Shown: one piece after another, positions 61,232-64,000 of the stretch
Layout of the letters: each line of letters opens with the position of its first letter
Numbering within the stretch: the stretch's first letter is position 1
Source: Phycisphaerales bacterium UBA3190
GTDB lineage: Bacteria; Planctomycetota; Phycisphaerae; Phycisphaerales; UBA1924
Assembly: GCA_002364005.1 (NCBI GenBank)
Contig: DEXG01000005.1
Location: 25,541 to 89,540 of the forward strand
DNA: 64,000 bases
Direction of reading: 5' to 3'
Program-made: the position numbers and the translations under genes
The notes under the pieces: generated by a model
What the model was told of the DNA's origin: nothing
Database searches by the model: none
What the model saw: only the letters and a program-made list of their open reading frames with translations

Positions 61232-61924
61232 TTGAACAAAAAACCCAGATCGATCAGACCCGATGACTTTGAAATTATTGAGCAGATGCCCGGCGTCGTG
61301 GCTGTCGCACGCGACGCCGACATGCGTCTGTTCTGGTGTACGCCCGCCTTCTTTCGGCTCACGCTCGGTGCTGAGAAGCAGGAAGACATGATGGGCACCA
61401 CGCTGCGGGACATCCTCACCGACTCGGCGGCTGCCGAGCGGGAAGCCCTGCACCACGAGGTCATCAAAACCCAGAAGGCGATCAGCCACTACCAGTTCAG
61501 CGACGACATCCGCGTGCTGGCGACGGTCTTCCCGCTCGACCGGGAGGCGTTCGGTCACGATGGGATCCTGGCGGTGCTCAAAGACGCCCCCGTGGATAGC
61601 CGCACCGGCAGCGAAGAACAGATACAGGTGCTCTCGTCACCCAACCTGTACGAGTTGCATGTGCTCTCTTCCCGCGAGCTGGAGGTGCTGCACCACATCG
61701 CCAAGGGACTCTCAACGGGTGACATCGCCACGCAACTCAGCAGGTCCAACAAGACCGTTGAGAAGCAGGTGAACTCGATCCACACCAAGCTCAAAACGCA
61801 CAGCCGCGCTGAGCTGGTGCGGTACGCGACCGAACGCGGGATCCAGTCGTTCACGGATGAAGACTGGTCCTCAATCGTCGAGGGCGCTCGCCGAGTCCGT
61901 CGCGAGCTGCGCGAGCAGGCCTGA
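61232..61924 (+). CDS. PAS-like/LuxR-type HTH regulator
   Basis: The 230-residue protein has an N-terminal PAS-like domain (residues 10-120: VVAVARDADMRLFWCTPAFF, LGAEKQEDMMGTTLRDIL). A C-terminal LuxR/GerE helix-turn-helix follows (LSSRELEVLHHIAKGLSTGD, IATQLSRSNKTVEKQVNSIH, near residues 147-195). It would sense an unknown ligand and bind DNA. The start is TTG at 61232 with AGGA upstream; no ATG occurs in the conserved N-terminus. It lacks a receiver domain, so it is not a classical response regulator. Confidence 0.85.
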   Translation: MNKKPRSIRPDDFEIIEQMPGVVAVARDADMRLFWCTPAFFRLTLGAEKQEDMMGTTLRDILTDSAAAEREALHHEVIKTQKAISHYQFSDDIRVLATVFPLDREAFGHDGILAVLKDAPVDSRTGSEEQIQVLSSPNLYELHVLSSRELEVLHHIAKGLSTGDIATQLSRSNKTVEKQVNSIHTKLKTHSRAELVRYATERGIQSFTDEDWSSIVEGARRVRRELREQA

Positions 61925-61988
61925 ACAAGCCTGCTCGCAGTCCCGTCATCCGCTTGCATCTGCACGCGTGTTCGACGACAATACCCTG

Positions 61989-62510
61989 ATGCAAACCGAT
62001 GCCCTCATGCTCGCGCAGCAGTCGCTGATTGAACCGATCGAACTCGACCGGTACGCGATCCTGTTCCGCCTGATCATCGCGGCGCTGATGGGCGGGCTGA
62101 TGGGTTGGGAGCGAGGGCGAGCCGACAAGCCCGTGGGGATTCGCACCATGCTGCTGATCAGCGCCGGCGCGGCCGCGTTCGCATTGCTGGGCGAGCAGAT
62201 CATCGCCGCGTCGAGCCGGACAGACATCATCCGGGTCGACCCGACTCGCGTGCTCTCATACATCATCTCGGGCGTGGGGTTCCTCGGCGCCGGGGCGATC
62301 CTGCACTCGAAGCGGACCGTGAAGGGGATTACCACCGCCGCGAGCATCTGGGTCGCGGCCGCGGTCGGTGCGGCCTGCGGCGTCGGTCAGTACCTCATCG
62401 GGTTCCTGCTCTTCTCAATCGCGTTCATCACGCTCTGGGCCCCATGGGTGCGGGACCTGGCCAATGGGACCATCGATGAAGAGCTGAACGGCTCCGTCGA
62501 AGAGGATTGA
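61989..62510 (+). CDS. MgtC/SapB-family membrane protein
   Basis: The 173-residue protein has four to five membrane helices and the family motifs LIIAALMGGLMGWERGRADK near residue 30, GIRTMLLISAGAAAFALLGE, and SYIISGVGFLGAGAILHSKR near 95. VKGITTAASIWVAAAVGAAC follows. The soluble C-terminal domain of MgtC is missing, so it corresponds to the SapB-type membrane part. It is linked in other bacteria to growth at low magnesium. The start at 61989 (MQTDALML) was chosen over the longer frame that overlaps the regulator gene. Confidence 0.9.
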   Translation: MQTDALMLAQQSLIEPIELDRYAILFRLIIAALMGGLMGWERGRADKPVGIRTMLLISAGAAAFALLGEQIIAASSRTDIIRVDPTRVLSYIISGVGFLGAGAILHSKRTVKGITTAASIWVAAAVGAACGVGQYLIGFLLFSIAFITLWAPWVRDLANGTIDEELNGSVEED

Positions 62511-62513
62511 ATC

Positions 62514-63995
62514 TCACACCCCGCGGTCGGCGCTGCCCAGCGCGTCGAGCTGATCGCCGTAGCGTTCACGCAGCGGCTCGACAACTTCCTTGAGGAACCG
62601 CTCGGTCTGCTCGACCGATCGCCCGATGTAGGCCATTGGGTCCAGGTGCGCATCGATATCGATCCCCTCAAGCAGCGGCTCTTTCTTCAGGCGTTCCAGC
62701 AGGTCGTTGTCCTTACCCTCCTGCTTGACGGCATAGCCCGCCTCGTGCGAGAGCACCCGGATCGCCTCGTGCACATCCTGACGATCCCGCCCGAGCTTGA
62801 CCGCTTCCATCATGATGTTCTCCGTCGCCATGAACGGCAACTCGGCCATCAGGTTCCGCCTGACCATCGCCTCATTGACAATCAACCCCGAGGCCACCGT
62901 GTGCATCAGATCCAGCGCCCCATCGAGCGCCAGGAAGGCCTCGGGCAAGGACAAACGCCGGTTCGAAGAATCGTCGAGCGTCCGCTCGAGCCACTGCGTC
63001 GCGGCGGTGTCGTAGGCGTTGCCCACGAGGTTCATGACGAACCGCGTGAGCCCGCAGATCCGCTCGCACTTCATCGGGTTGCGCTTGTACGGCATGGCCG
63101 ACGACCCGATCTGCGACTTGCCAAACGGCTCGTCGATCTCCTTGCGATTGGAGAGCAGGCGGATGTCGGTGGCGATCTTGTGGAGGACGGAGGCGGTCGT
63201 AGCGAGTCCACTCAAAACTTGTGCATCAAACGCTCGAGGATATGTCTGTCCACTCAGAGTGTATGCAAAGTGAAATGTGTCCGAATACGCCTTCTCTTCG
63301 TACGATGCGTCTTGCATTTTTTCGAGAAACTTCGCCTCAAACGAATCTACTCGATCATGATCGCCTTCAAACAAAGCAAGGAACGATGCCTGAGATCCTG
63401 TTGCCCCGCGCATCCCTCTGGCCTTTGCCCGGTCGTGAACATAGAAGCTCATCATTGAGCCCTCATTGAGGTCGTAGGCCCATTGAGCAATGCGCCTACC
63501 AACTGTTACGGGCTGGGCTGGTTGGTAATGGGTAAAGCCGAGTGTCGGCAGTGAAGCAAACCGCTCTGCCATCTCCCCGAGTGAAACCACAGCTCTCGAT
63601 ACCTTCCTCATAATGAGATGGCTTGCAAGCTCAATCATGCGCAAGTCGGCATTACACACCACATCCTGACTCGTACACCCAAGGTGAATAATCGCCCGCG
63701 CCTTCGGGCACCGATCGCCCCACGCGTGCACATGCGCCATCACATCGTGACGAAGCTCCCGCTCGTACTTGGCGGCCGCCTCCATGTCCTCGTCCGTGAC
63801 CTCGAGGGTCGAACGCATCTCGTCGAGCTGCTCGTCGGAGATGTCCAAGCCGCAGGCCTGCTGCGCTTCCGCGACGGCGAGCCAGATCTTCCGCCAGGTC
63901 GTGAACTTATGACGCGGCGACCAGATCCTGCACATCTCGGGCGATGCGTTACGAGCAGCGAGCGGGGAGGTGTAGGTGTCGTGGGGGGTGGTCAT
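62514..63995 (-). CDS. purB: Adenylosuccinate lyase
   Basis: The 493-residue enzyme cleaves SAICAR and adenylosuccinate in purine synthesis. Recognisable segments are IIHLGCTSQDVVCNADLRMI near residue 105, LGFTHYQPAQPVTVGRRIAQ near 157, and GSSAMPYKRNPMKCERICGL near 300, the fumarase/aspartase superfamily signature. Length fits the family. The ATG at 63995 is five bases from the window end, so its upstream region is unseen. Residues about 103-264 (63690-63205) use A/T-ending codons much more than the flanks, like the tract in glyS. Its 3' end faces the MgtC gene, 3 bp apart. Confidence 0.95.
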   Translation of the reverse strand: MTTPHDTYTSPLAARNASPEMCRIWSPRHKFTTWRKIWLAVAEAQQACGLDISDEQLDEMRSTLEVTDEDMEAAAKYERELRHDVMAHVHAWGDRCPKARAIIHLGCTSQDVVCNADLRMIELASHLIMRKVSRAVVSLGEMAERFASLPTLGFTHYQPAQPVTVGRRIAQWAYDLNEGSMMSFYVHDRAKARGMRGATGSQASFLALFEGDHDRVDSFEAKFLEKMQDASYEEKAYSDTFHFAYTLSGQTYPRAFDAQVLSGLATTASVLHKIATDIRLLSNRKEIDEPFGKSQIGSSAMPYKRNPMKCERICGLTRFVMNLVGNAYDTAATQWLERTLDDSSNRRLSLPEAFLALDGALDLMHTVASGLIVNEAMVRRNLMAELPFMATENIMMEAVKLGRDRQDVHEAIRVLSHEAGYAVKQEGKDNDLLERLKKEPLLEGIDIDAHLDPMAYIGRSVEQTERFLKEVVEPLRERYGDQLDALGSADRGV

Positions 63996-64000
63996 GGGGA

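Overview
The window is chromosomal DNA of a high-GC planctomycete, most likely from class Phycisphaerae. The inference rests on three secreted proteins ending in the 'GC-type' dockerin (paired DxNxDG...FFDxSxFL units and a final GCP), an FG-GAP/UnbV protein, a CHRD protein with a PEP-CTERM-like tail, and loosely packed housekeeping genes in short operons. No rRNA, CRISPR array, phage or complete transposon is visible; there is one tRNA (Ala-GGC).

Layout. 1-6.1 kb: truncated YacL-like PIN/TRAM gene, polyphosphate kinase, and a pair of ketoacyl synthases, one lacking the catalytic Cys, that flank a degenerate GxxExxY protein. 6.3-8.2 kb: asparagine synthetase preceded by what looks like a complete transcription attenuator (Asn-rich leader ORF, antiterminator segment, intrinsic terminator). 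8.3-12 kb: membrane-anchored unknown, DinB-like protein, glycyl-tRNA synthetase with an anomalous internal tract, CHRD protein. 12.1-17.4 kb: MacA/MacB/TolC-type efflux operon. 17.5-26.4 kb: secreted or envelope proteins (FG-GAP/UnbV-dockerin, YHYH, pseudopilin, FG-GAP-dockerin, beta-lactamase-fold hydrolase). 26.4-29.5 kb: tRNA-Ala, pyrB, lipoprotein, ubiX. 29.5-33 kb: a small accessory region with an HTH regulator, a beta-lactamase/PDZ pseudoenzyme, a MITE-like element, a ubiX 3'-end remnant and a lower-GC Fic gene behind a 40-bp palindrome. 33-46.3 kb: dnaE, small zinc-ribbon membrane proteins, a class IV aminotransferase, MauE-like protein, trpS, CPBP protease, trpC, LolA/TlpA-like protein, PilZ and pabB. 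46.4-56 kb: ppdK with a lysine-rich tail, more zinc-ribbon membrane proteins, a hydrolase, lemA, nadA, miaA. 56-64 kb: FmdB-like protein, response regulator, LpxL-like acyltransferase, a coiled-coil/BRCT-like protein, a dockerin protein, a LuxR-type regulator, MgtC-like protein, purB.

The strongest candidate for an undescribed system is the asnB leader. A 24-codon ORF has five Asn codons within nine residues. It ends 30 nt before a perfect 22-nt terminator palindrome with a T7 tract, and its 3' half can pair with the 5' arm of that terminator. Other unusual signals are two copies of a 142-143-bp MITE with 24-bp inverted ends, a 151-bp element with perfect 27-bp ends, three intergenic arrays of 7-bp repeats, and internal tracts of foreign-looking codon use in glyS and purB. 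All functional statements are from reading the sequence; no database search was run.
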